64,000 nucleotides of DNA from Pseudacidovorax sp. RU35E (GTDB lineage: Bacteria; Pseudomonadota; Gammaproteobacteria; Burkholderiales; Burkholderiaceae_C): positions 248,001-312,000 of the forward strand of contig NZ_FTMY01000009.1 of the NCBI RefSeq assembly GCF_900156165.1. The letters run 5' to 3'. Position 1 is the stretch's first letter; each line of letters opens with the position of its first letter. Below the pieces are notes generated by a model that was given only the letters and a program-made list of their open reading frames with translations, had not been told where the DNA came from and did no database searches. Of this stretch, positions 18,712 through 27,530 are shown piece by piece. Both the position numbers and the translations under genes were made by a program.

Positions 18712-21075
18712 ATGACCGCCCCCGTCGCCGACGCCCCCGCTTCCGCCCCCGCCGGCGCTTGCCCCTTTGCCCACGCCGCCGCACCTGCATCGGGCGCGCC
18801 GAACGGCTGCCCGGTCAGCCATGCGGCGGCCGGGTTCGATCCCTTCAGCGACGGCTACCAGCAGGACCCGCCCGAGTACGTGCGCTGGGCGCGCGAGCAG
18901 GAGCCCGTCTTCTACAGCCCGCTGCTGGACTACTGGGTGGTGACGCGCTACGAGGACATCAAGGCGATCTTTCGCGACAACCTCACTTTCAGCCCCTCCA
19001 TCGCGCTGGAGAAGATCACGCCCACGGGGCCCGAGGCGAACGCCGTGCTCGCCAGCTACGGCTTCGCGCTTAACCGCACGCTGGTCAACGAAGACGAACC
19101 CGCCCACATGCCGCGCCGCCGCGCGCTGATGGAGCCCTTCACGCCCGAGCACCTGAAGCACCACGAGCCGCTGGTGCGCCAGCTGGCCCGGGAGTACGTC
19201 GACCGCTTCATCGACGACGGCCGCGCCGACCTGGTGGACCAGATGCTGTGGGAGGTGCCGCTCACCGTCGCCCTGCACTTCCTGGGCGTGCCCGAGGAGG
19301 ACATGGACACGCTGCGCCAGTACTCCATCGCCCACACGGTCAACACCTGGGGCCGGCCGAAGCCCGAGGAACAGGTGGCCGTGGCCCATGCCGTGGGCAA
19401 CTTCTGGCAGTACGCCGGCCAGGTGCTCGACAAGATGCGCGCCAACCCCGACGCGCCGGGCTGGATGCAGTACGGCATCCGCATGCAGAAGCAACTGCCG
19501 GAGGTCGTGACCGACTCCTACCTGCACTCGATGATGATGGCCGGCATCGTGGCCGCCCACGAGACCACGGCCAACGCCACGGCCAATGCGATGAAGCTGC
19601 TGCTGCAGCACCCCACCGCCTGGCGCGAGATCTGCGAAGACCCGGGCCTCATCCCCAATGCGGTCGAGGAGTGCCTGCGCCACAACGGTTCGGTCGCCGC
19701 CTGGCGCCGGCTGGCGACCAAGGACGTCACCGTCGGCGGCATCGCCATCCCGGCGGGCAGCAAGCTGCTGATCGTCACCTCGTCCGCCAACCATGACGAG
19801 CGCCACTTCGCCGATGCCGACCTGTTCGACATCCGCCGCGACAACGCCAGCGACCACCTGACCTTCGGCTACGGCGCGCACCAGTGCATGGGCAAGAACC
19901 TGGCGCGCATGGAGATGCAGGTCTTCCTGGAGGAATTCACCCGCCGCCTGCCGCACATGCGCCTGGCCGAGCAGCAGTTCAGCTATGTGCCGAACACCTC
20001 CTTCCGCGGGCCGGAGCACCTGTGGGTGGAATGGAACCCGACGGCCAACCCGGAGCGCCGCGACGCGGCCGTGCGTGACGGCGAGCGCGCCCCGGTGCGC
20101 ATCGGCGAACCCACGGGCCAAGCACTGACGCGGCCCGTGGTCGTCGAGCGTGCCGAGCCGGCGGCCGAGGGCATCGTCCGCCTTCGCCTCGTGGCGGCCG
20201 ATGGTGGCGCCCTGCCCCGCTGGTCGCCCGGTGCGCACATCGACGTGGAATGCGGCGACACGGGGCTGTCGCGCCAGTATTCGCTGTGCGGCGATCCCAC
20301 CGATGCCCGCGCCTTCGAGATCGCAGTGCTGCTGGAGCCCGAAAGCCGCGGCGGCTCGGCATGGATGCACGCCCATGCGCACGAAGGCGCGCGCCTGCGC
20401 ATCCGCGGCCCGCGCAACCACTTCCGACTCGACGAAGGCGCGAAACGCCTGGTACTGATCGCCGGCGGTATCGGCATCACGCCCATCAGTGCCATGGCGC
20501 GACGGGCGCAGGCGCTGGGCATTCCGTACGAGCTCCACTACTGCGCCCGTCGCCGCGCCACGATGGCGATGGTGGATGCGCTGCAATCCCTGCACGGCGA
20601 ACGGCTGCAGCTCCACGTTGGCGACGAAGGCCGTCGGCTGGACCTGCGCGAACTGCTGCGCGTGCCGCAGGCAGGCACGCAGATCTATGCCTGTGGCCCC
20701 ACGCGCCTGCTCGATGCCCTCGCCGAGCACAGCGCGCACTGGCCCGAGGACAGCCTGCGCGTGGAGCATTTCGCCTCCACGCTCGGCACGCTGGACCCGA
20801 GCCAGGAGCACGGCTTCGAGGTCGAGCTGAAGGACTCGGGCATGACGCTTCAGGTGCGCGCCGACCAGACGCTGCTGCAGGCCCTGCGCGCCGCAAACAT
20901 CGACGTGCAGAGCGATTGCGAGGAAGGGCTGTGCGGGTCCTGCGAGGTGGCCGTGATCGAGGGCGAGATCGACCACCGCGACCGCGTGCTGACCCGCGCC
21001 GAACGCGAGGCGAACCGCAAGATGATGAGCTGCTGCTCGCGGGCCTGCGGGCAGAAGATCGTGCTGCAGCTCTAG
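18712..21075 (+). CDS. Self-sufficient cytochrome P450 with fused reductase (CYP116B type)
   Basis: A 787-residue monooxygenase carrying its whole electron chain. The P450 domain (residues 1 to about 445) has the I-helix AGIVAAHETT, the K-helix ECLR (ExxR) and the haem loop FGYGAHQCMGKN. A phthalate-dioxygenase-reductase-like part follows, with a flavin site (SRQYSLCG) and an NAD(P)H site (IAGGIGITPI). The C-terminal ferredoxin carries a [2Fe-2S] cluster (CEEGLCGSC plus a later Cys). Domain order and length fit the CYP116B/P450RhF class. It hydroxylates or dealkylates aromatic or xenobiotic compounds in known members; the substrate here is unknown. GGAG lies 8-9 bases before the ATG. Confidence 0.93.
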   Translation: MTAPVADAPASAPAGACPFAHAAAPASGAPNGCPVSHAAAGFDPFSDGYQQDPPEYVRWAREQEPVFYSPLLDYWVVTRYEDIKAIFRDNLTFSPSIALEKITPTGPEANAVLASYGFALNRTLVNEDEPAHMPRRRALMEPFTPEHLKHHEPLVRQLAREYVDRFIDDGRADLVDQMLWEVPLTVALHFLGVPEEDMDTLRQYSIAHTVNTWGRPKPEEQVAVAHAVGNFWQYAGQVLDKMRANPDAPGWMQYGIRMQKQLPEVVTDSYLHSMMMAGIVAAHETTANATANAMKLLLQHPTAWREICEDPGLIPNAVEECLRHNGSVAAWRRLATKDVTVGGIAIPAGSKLLIVTSSANHDERHFADADLFDIRRDNASDHLTFGYGAHQCMGKNLARMEMQVFLEEFTRRLPHMRLAEQQFSYVPNTSFRGPEHLWVEWNPTANPERRDAAVRDGERAPVRIGEPTGQALTRPVVVERAEPAAEGIVRLRLVAADGGALPRWSPGAHIDVECGDTGLSRQYSLCGDPTDARAFEIAVLLEPESRGGSAWMHAHAHEGARLRIRGPRNHFRLDEGAKRLVLIAGGIGITPISAMARRAQALGIPYELHYCARRRATMAMVDALQSLHGERLQLHVGDEGRRLDLRELLRVPQAGTQIYACGPTRLLDALAEHSAHWPEDSLRVEHFASTLGTLDPSQEHGFEVELKDSGMTLQVRADQTLLQALRAANIDVQSDCEEGLCGSCEVAVIEGEIDHRDRVLTRAEREANRKMMSCCSRACGQKIVLQL

Positions 21076-21101
21076 GTCGTCGGTGAATCCGGCCCGAACG
21101 G

Positions 21102-22013
21102 TCAAGCGATGAGGGTGCTGCCTTCCGCGCGCCACCAGTCGATGAAGGCCCGCAGGGCCGGCGAGGTCTGCCGCCGGCCCGGGTAGTAGAGCTGGAAGCC
21201 GGTGCCCGGCGGGCACCAGTCGTCCAGCACGGCCACCAGCCGGCCGCTGCGCAGATGCGGCGCGGCCATCGCCTCGTAGACATAGGCCCAGCCGGCGCCG
21301 TCGAGCGCGGCCTGAAGCGCGAGCGGCTGGTCGTCTACCGTCAGCCGGCCCGGCACGTCCAGCGCCACGCGCTCGGTGCCGCGGGCGAATTGCCAGTGGT
21401 AGAGCTCGCCGTGCGGAAAGCGCTGGCGGATGCAGGGCCGGCCCAGCAGCGCCCAGGGGTCTTCAGGCGCGCCGTCCGCAGCGGCCAGCACCGGCGTGCC
21501 AACCACCACGAAGCGCTGCGGGCCGCCCATCGGCAAGGCCACCATGTCGCGCGGCACCGACTCCTCGAAGCGGATGCCGGCGTCGCAGCCGACGGCCACG
21601 ATGTCGAGGAAGCCATCCTGCGTCTGCAGTTCCAGCGCGATGCGGGGATGGGCGGCGAGGAAGGCGGACATCACCGGCGCCATGATCAGCTGTGCGGCGC
21701 TGCGGGGCATGTTCAGGCGCAGCAGGCCGGCAGGCTCGCCCACCGCCTCGTACGCGGACTGCCAGGCGGCCTCCAGCCCGTCGAGATGGGGTCGCAGGCG
21801 TGCCAGCAGTTGCAGGCCGGCGGCACTGGGCGCGACGCTGCGCGTGGTGCGCTGCACCAGCGGCTGGCCCAGGGCTTCTTCCAGCGCCCGTACCGACTGG
21901 CTCACCGCCGAGGGCGTCACGCCGAGGCGCGCGGCAGCGCGGCGGTAGCTCTGCAGTTCGGCCACGGCCGCGAAGGCGCGCAGCTGGCGAAGGTCGGGTG
22001 GCGATGGCGTCAT
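21102..22013 (-). CDS. LysR-family transcriptional regulator
   Basis: A 303-residue LysR-type regulator with an N-terminal helix-turn-helix (AAARLGVTPSAVSQSVRALE) and a substrate-binding-like C-terminal domain. The ATG at 22013 gives the standard start (PPDLRQLRAFAAVAEL); the 41 residues possible upstream look non-coding. It is divergent from an aldo/keto reductase gene across 191 bases, a frequent pairing, and converges with the P450 gene. It most likely controls the reductase. Confidence 0.92.
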   Translation of the reverse strand: MTPSPPDLRQLRAFAAVAELQSYRRAAARLGVTPSAVSQSVRALEEALGQPLVQRTTRSVAPSAAGLQLLARLRPHLDGLEAAWQSAYEAVGEPAGLLRLNMPRSAAQLIMAPVMSAFLAAHPRIALELQTQDGFLDIVAVGCDAGIRFEESVPRDMVALPMGGPQRFVVVGTPVLAAADGAPEDPWALLGRPCIRQRFPHGELYHWQFARGTERVALDVPGRLTVDDQPLALQAALDGAGWAYVYEAMAAPHLRSGRLVAVLDDWCPPGTGFQLYYPGRRQTSPALRAFIDWWRAEGSTLIA

Positions 22014-22204
22014 GGGCGCGGATTGTGAAGCGGCGCTGCATGGGCCGTGCAGGCCGGACGGGATTGCTGCGCTGCCGCCCGCGGACGACGATGCAGACCT
22101 GTCCCGCGTGCTGGTGTGCTCGCCACGCCGGCGCAAGTTCCATCCGGGCCGGCGCCTGGCCCGCCGGCCAGGGGCTCCCGCCGTCTTTCTTCCATGAGGC
22201 TTCC

Positions 22205-23239
<1,035 letters not shown>

Positions 23240-23246
23240 CGGCCCC

Positions 23247-24134
23247 TCACCCTACCTTCTGCACCATCCGTATCACGCTGGAGAAGTCCAGCGCCCCATG
23301 CCCCGCCAGGCTGTGCGCCGCATAGAGGCTGCGCGCCAGGCCACCCAGCGGGGTGCTGGCCTTGACGGCCATGGCGTTCTCCTGCGCCAGGCTCAGGTCC
23401 TTGAGCATCAGGTCGGTGCCGAAGCCGCCGGCATAGCCCTTGGAGGCCGGGGCCGTCTCCATCACGCCGGGTAGCGGGTTGTACTTTTCCAGCGCCCAAT
23501 TGCCGCCGGAGCTGCGGCGCATGATCTCGGAGAGCACCTTCGGATCCAGCCCGTTGGCCACGCCCAGGGCGATGGCCTCCGAGGTGCCGATCATCAGGAT
23601 GCCCAGGAGCATGTTGTTGCAGATCTTTGCCGTCTGGCCGGCGCCGGGGCCGCCCGCGTGGAAGATGTTGGCGCCCATCTTCTCAAGCACGGGCCGGGCC
23701 CGGGCCAGGTCGGCCTCGCTGCCGCCCACCATGAAGGTCAGCGTGCCGGCGATGGCGCCGCCCGTGCCGCCGGACACCGGCGCGTCGATGACGGCGATGC
23801 CGCGTGCAGCGCCGGCCTCGGCCACCCTGCGCGAGGTGGCGGCGGCGATGGTGCTCGAATCGATGACCAGCGTGCCGGGCGCGATCTGCGCCAGCAGGCC
23901 GCCTTCGCCCAGGTAGAGCGATTCCACATGGGCGCTGGCCGGCAGCATGCTGACCACCACCTCGGCCCCGCTCACGGCAGCGGAGGCCGACGCGGCGATG
24001 GTCACGCCCTGGGTCCGCAGGGCATCGCACGCGGCAGCCGAGAGGTCGAAGGCGCTGACGGCATGGCCGGCCTTGTGCAGGTTCAGGGCCATCGGGCCGC
24101 CCATGTTGCCGAGGCCGATGAATGCGATCTTCAT
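23247..24134 (-). CDS. mmsB: 3-hydroxyisobutyrate dehydrogenase
   Basis: A 295-residue NAD-dependent beta-hydroxyacid dehydrogenase. It has the Rossmann motif GLGNMGGPMA (residues 7-16), the substrate loop DAPVSGGTGGA and the catalytic lysine in GQTAKICNNM. It oxidises 3-hydroxyisobutyrate to methylmalonate semialdehyde in valine breakdown. The assignment over related tartronate-semialdehyde reductases is supported by its neighbours: the hydrolase that makes its substrate is 32 bases upstream and mmsA, which uses its product, is in the same run. GGAGACAAC precedes the ATG. Confidence 0.94.
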   Translation of the reverse strand: MKIAFIGLGNMGGPMALNLHKAGHAVSAFDLSAAACDALRTQGVTIAASASAAVSGAEVVVSMLPASAHVESLYLGEGGLLAQIAPGTLVIDSSTIAAATSRRVAEAGAARGIAVIDAPVSGGTGGAIAGTLTFMVGGSEADLARARPVLEKMGANIFHAGGPGAGQTAKICNNMLLGILMIGTSEAIALGVANGLDPKVLSEIMRRSSGGNWALEKYNPLPGVMETAPASKGYAGGFGTDLMLKDLSLAQENAMAVKASTPLGGLARSLYAAHSLAGHGALDFSSVIRMVQKVG

Positions 24135-24166
24135 GTTGTCTCCTTGGGTGTCTTGGTGGATGCCGC

Positions 24167-25282
24167 TCAGCGCAGCGGCACCAGCTCCGGCGCCATGTCG
24201 CCGCGCTCGCGCAGGTGGTCCTGCACGAATTCGGGGTCGATCTCTTCCAGCGTCGCCGGCTGCCATTTGGGGTTGCGGTCCTTGTCGACCAGCACGGCGC
24301 GGATGCCTTCGGCGAAGTCCTTGTGCGCGCAGAAGCCGAGCGAGGCCCAATATTCCAGCCGGAACACCTCCGCCAGAGACATGCGCGGCACGCGGCGCCA
24401 CAGTTCCCACGACAGGGCGATGGAGCTGGGCGCGCCCTTGGTGAAGGCGATGGCGGCGTTCTGCAGCCAGGCGTCGTCGGCCTTCACGGCGCGCAGCCGC
24501 GCGGCGATGTCCAGCAGGTCGTCGCCGGCCATCAGCGCTTCGATGGTGTCGTAGTGATCGCGCAGCTTCGATGGCAGCCGCGGTGCGTCTTCGGCTGCGG
24601 TGGCCAGGATGCGCGAGAGCAGCGCCCGGTCCGCCTCGCCCTCGCCTTGCCAGGCGGTGGCGCCGATGGCCTCCAGCACCTGGGCCTTGCGGGCCTGCGG
24701 CACCAGCACGTCGGCCAGGCCGGCAAAGATGGCATCGGCGGCGTTGATCTGCGCGGCCGTCAGCGCCAAAAAGAGGCCCGTGCGCCCCGGCGCGCGGCGC
24801 AGGAACCAGCTTCCACCCACGTCGGGGTACAGGCCGATGTTGATCTCGGGCATGGCGATGCGGCTGCCTTCGGTCACCACGCGGTGCGAGGCGCCCACCA
24901 TCAGGCCGACGCCGCCACCCATGACGATGCCGTGGCCCCAGCACAGGAAGGGCTTGGGGAAGGTGTGGATCAGGTGGTCGAGCTCGTATTCCTCGGCGAA
25001 GAAGCGCTCGGCGTATTCGTTGCGGCGCTCGCCGCAGTCCAGCAGCGTCTGGTAGAGCTGGCGCAGGTCGCCGCCGGCGCAGAAGGCTTTTTCGCCCGCG
25101 GCCTGCAGCAGCACGCCGACGACCTGGTCGTCGGCTGCCCACTCGCGCAGTTGGGGCGTGAGCAGCCGCACCATGTCGACGGACAGCGAGTTGAGAGATG
25201 CCGGCGCATTGAGCGTGGCGACGCCGAAGCGTTTGCCATTGGCGATGGGCAGGGAATCGAAGAGGACGACAGGTTCGGTCAT
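24167..25282 (-). CDS. 3-hydroxyisobutyryl-CoA hydrolase (enoyl-CoA hydratase/isomerase fold)
   Basis: A 371-residue crotonase-fold protein. The length and the C-terminal extension (LGFCAHKDFAEGIRAVLVDKD) mark it as an HIBYL-CoA hydrolase rather than a hydratase of about 260 residues. Oxyanion-hole segments are AFCAGGDLRQLY and GIVMGGGVGLM; the active-site region MPEINIGLYPDVGG contains the expected Glu and Asp. It releases CoA from 3-hydroxyisobutyryl-CoA. It lies between isobutyryl-CoA dehydrogenase and mmsB. No separate enoyl-CoA hydratase gene is in the run, so that step must be supplied from elsewhere. Confidence 0.92.
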   Translation of the reverse strand: MTEPVVLFDSLPIANGKRFGVATLNAPASLNSLSVDMVRLLTPQLREWAADDQVVGVLLQAAGEKAFCAGGDLRQLYQTLLDCGERRNEYAERFFAEEYELDHLIHTFPKPFLCWGHGIVMGGGVGLMVGASHRVVTEGSRIAMPEINIGLYPDVGGSWFLRRAPGRTGLFLALTAAQINAADAIFAGLADVLVPQARKAQVLEAIGATAWQGEGEADRALLSRILATAAEDAPRLPSKLRDHYDTIEALMAGDDLLDIAARLRAVKADDAWLQNAAIAFTKGAPSSIALSWELWRRVPRMSLAEVFRLEYWASLGFCAHKDFAEGIRAVLVDKDRNPKWQPATLEEIDPEFVQDHLRERGDMAPELVPLR

Positions 25283-25378
25283 GGGCGAGGAGCTTAGCGA
25301 CGCGGGGCGCGCGGCGATATCAAGGACGGGACTGCAGCGGGATGGGTGGGCGGCTCGGCGAGGCGTGGGCGCGCAGCG

Positions 25379-26533
25379 TCAGCGCAGATCCGCCTCGCCA
25401 TCGAGCAGCTTGCGCGCGACGATGAGCCGCATGATCTCGTTGGTGCCTTCCAGGATCTGGTGCACGCGCGCATCGCGCAGCAGGCGCTCGAGCGGAAAGT
25501 CGCCGAGGTAACCGTAGCCACCGTGCAACTGCAGCGCCTCGTTGCAGACGGTGAAGCCCGCATCGGTCGCGAAGCGCTTGGCCATCGCGCAATAGGTACT
25601 GGCATCGGCATGGCCGGCGTCGAGCTTGCCGGCGGCCAGGCGCACCATCTGCCGCGCGGCGACCAGCTCGGTCGCCATGTCGGCCAGCTTGAACTGCAGG
25701 GCCTGGAAGCTGGCGAGCGGCTTGCCGAACTGCTGGCGCTCGTGCAGGTAGCGGCGCGCGGCATCCAGCGCGCCCTGCGCGGCGCCGACCGAGCAGGTGG
25801 CGATGTTGATGCGGCCGCCGTCCAGTCCCTTCATGGCGATGCGGAAGCCCTCGCCCTCCTGGCCCAGCAGGTGGTCCGCGGGGACGCGCACGCCGTCGAA
25901 GTCGATGGTGCGCGTGGGCTGGCTGTTCCAGCCCATCTTGTGTTCCTTCTTTCCGTAGCGGATGCCCGGCGCGTCGGCCGGCACGGCGAAGGCCGAGATG
26001 CCAGAAGGCCCGGTGCCGCCGGTGCGGGCCATGAGCACCAGCACGTCGGTGGAACCCGCGCCCGAGATGAAGGCCTTGCCACCGTGGATGACGTAGTGGT
26101 CGCCATCGCGTTCGGCGCGGGTCTTGAGCGAGCCGGCGTCCGATCCGGCGCCCGGTTCGGTCAGGCAGTACGAGGCCAGCTTGCGACCGGCGGTCAGGTC
26201 TTCGCCCCACTGCGCGCAGACGGCGTCGGTGCCCCAGGTGCCGAGCATCCACGTCGCCATGTTGTGGATGGTGATGAAGGCGGTGGTCGAGGGGTCGACG
26301 GCCGCCATCTCCTCGAACACCAGCGCTGCATCGAGCCGCGGCAGGCCGAGCCCGCCGATGCGCTCGGGTGCGTAGAGGCCGCAGAAGCCCAGCTCGCCGG
26401 CCTTGGCGATGGCCTCGCGCGGGAAGATGGCCTCGCGGTCCCACTGCGCGGCATGCGGCGCGAACTCGCTGGCGGCGAAGTCGCGGGCGGTGTCGGCGAA
26501 GGCGCGTTGTTCTTCGGTCAGTTCAAAGTCCAT
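25379..26533 (-). CDS. Acyl-CoA dehydrogenase, probably isobutyryl-CoA dehydrogenase
   Basis: A 384-residue FAD-dependent acyl-CoA dehydrogenase. It has YCLTEPGAGSDAGS (FAD contact), the QLHGGYGYLGDFP segment and the catalytic glutamate in LEGTNEIMR near the C-terminus. The ATG at 26533 gives the usual DFELTEEQRAFADTARDFA start. The family has many specificities; the valine-pathway neighbours favour isobutyryl-CoA. It is 96 bases upstream of the hydrolase gene. On its own 5' side lies the roughly 1 kb repeat region that separates it from mmsA, so it may need its own promoter. Confidence 0.9.
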   Translation of the reverse strand: MDFELTEEQRAFADTARDFAASEFAPHAAQWDREAIFPREAIAKAGELGFCGLYAPERIGGLGLPRLDAALVFEEMAAVDPSTTAFITIHNMATWMLGTWGTDAVCAQWGEDLTAGRKLASYCLTEPGAGSDAGSLKTRAERDGDHYVIHGGKAFISGAGSTDVLVLMARTGGTGPSGISAFAVPADAPGIRYGKKEHKMGWNSQPTRTIDFDGVRVPADHLLGQEGEGFRIAMKGLDGGRINIATCSVGAAQGALDAARRYLHERQQFGKPLASFQALQFKLADMATELVAARQMVRLAAGKLDAGHADASTYCAMAKRFATDAGFTVCNEALQLHGGYGYLGDFPLERLLRDARVHQILEGTNEIMRLIVARKLLDGEADLR

Positions 26534-26667
26534 GGTGCTTCTTTTGTCTGTTGGCGCTTGGGCGGCTTGTCTGTGCCGCGTTGCCTCGGCCTGGTCTGCA
26601 CGGGTGCGCAATTGATTGGCTGTGCGTTCTCGGTCGGCGCAATTTGTATGGTGGGGGCGGCGCGCGA

Positions 26668-26895
26668 GAACCGGCCCGCCGCGGGCTCAGAGTGAGGCGG
26701 TCGGCACTGCGTGCCGACTCCGCTGCGATGCTCCCGAACCCGGCCCGCGGCATAACTCGCTGCGCTGCCTGCGGCAGCTCCGCTCAAACAAATGCCGCGA
26801 GTCAGATCACGAAGCAGGCCTGTCCTTCGGCAGGCCTGCGGCCGGGTCCGCTGCGCTTCTCGCCGCCTCACAAATCGCCCGCGGCGGGCCGGTCC
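26668..26895 (+). repeat. Structured repeat unit, left copy, inside a 19-base flanking stem
   Basis: The core runs 26691-26870 and is 92 percent identical (14 differences in about 180, counted by eye) to the reverse complement of 27217-27397. Its ends are a perfect 9-base inverted repeat, GTGAGGCGG and CCGCCTCAC. Internal hairpins are GTCGGCA/TGCCGAC around CTGCG, GCTGCC/GGCAGC, and GCAGGCCTG/CAGGCCTGC. Outside the core, 26668-26686 and 26877-26895 form a 19-base stem with one mismatch (core CCGGCCCGCCGCGGGC). No protein is convincingly encoded, although one frame stays open through it. Confidence 0.85.
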
Positions 26896-27178
26896 TCGCG
26901 CGCGGGGACGTTGCGCACCAACTTGCCGGCACGAGCGGCCTTGCCCACCTTCACCTTCGGCTCGGCTGAAGGCGTTGCTGAGCCGGCATCCCGCCGCCGC
27001 GATCGACGCAGGCGTGATGCCGCTGCACATCTTGGGAGTGCAGAGCACTTGCGACGTGCCGCACGAAGGATGACGCATGCAGTCTTTATCGACCTTGATG
27101 GCCGCGAAGTTTGCAACGCGAAGAGCGGTCGCTTCGACGCGCACCCGTCCACGCGAGGACTCGCCTCCAACCTCCACT
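26896..27178. other. Spacer between the two repeat units
   Basis: 283 bases with no recognisable gene on either strand. Part of it (about 27040-27120) looks less GC-rich than the flanks. Short open frames run through from the repeats, but give no known protein. It may be the remnant of whatever DNA the two units once bracketed, or simply the old mmsA-dehydrogenase spacer. Confidence 0.4.
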
Positions 27179-27434
27179 CCGGCCCGGGCGGCGGTGGGTG
27201 GCGCGGCGTGCGCCTGTGAGCCGCCGAGAAGCGCAGTGCGCCTGGCCGCAGGCCTGCCGAAGGACAGGCCTGCTTCGTGATCTGACTCGCGGCGGTTGTT
27301 TGAGCGGAGCTGCCGCAGGCAGCGCAGCGAGTTCTGCCGCGGGCCGGGTGCGCGAGCATCGCAGGGGAGTCGGCGCGCAGCGCCGACCGCCTCACTGAAG
27401 CGCGCCGCGCTACCCGCCGCCGCCCGGGCCGGCG
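27179..27434 (-). repeat. Structured repeat unit, right copy (inverted), inside a 33-base flanking stem
   Basis: The core, 27217-27397, is the inverted partner of the left copy. The first internal hairpin reads GTCGGCG/CGCCGAC here, against GTCGGCA/TGCCGAC in the left copy, so both bases of one pair have changed together. The core end pair is shorter (GTGAG/CTCAC). Flanking it, 27179-27211 pairs with 27400-27432 over 33 bases with three mismatches. All three would be G-U pairs in RNA read from the plus strand. This flanking stem differs in sequence and length from that of the left copy. Confidence 0.85.
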
Positions 27435-27530
27435 CGCCCGCCATGACCACCGAGCAGGACCTGACCTGCGTCACGCAGACAACGCTTAGATGATCGACCA
27501 CGCGTCCATCAGTGCCCCCAATGAACCGCT

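Noticed and set aside
18223-21216. A 997-codon open frame on the minus strand
   Set aside because: It is antisense to the P450 and Bug genes, whose products are clear; the translation has the composition of a high-GC shadow frame.
21692-22204. An N-terminal extension of 171 residues on the aldo/keto reductase
   Set aside because: It would run over the divergent LysR gene and the shared promoter region; the family start fits the ATG at 22205.
26868-27395. A 175-codon open frame through the right repeat unit, and a related one through the left unit
   Set aside because: Similar translations come from both units only because the repeats are copies. The ribosome-binding sites are poor, and the structure-conserving base changes fit a folded element better than a protein.
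26668-27434. A classical insertion sequence or composite transposon
   Set aside because: No transposase gene or clear target-site duplication is visible, and the 283-base spacer encodes nothing recognisable.
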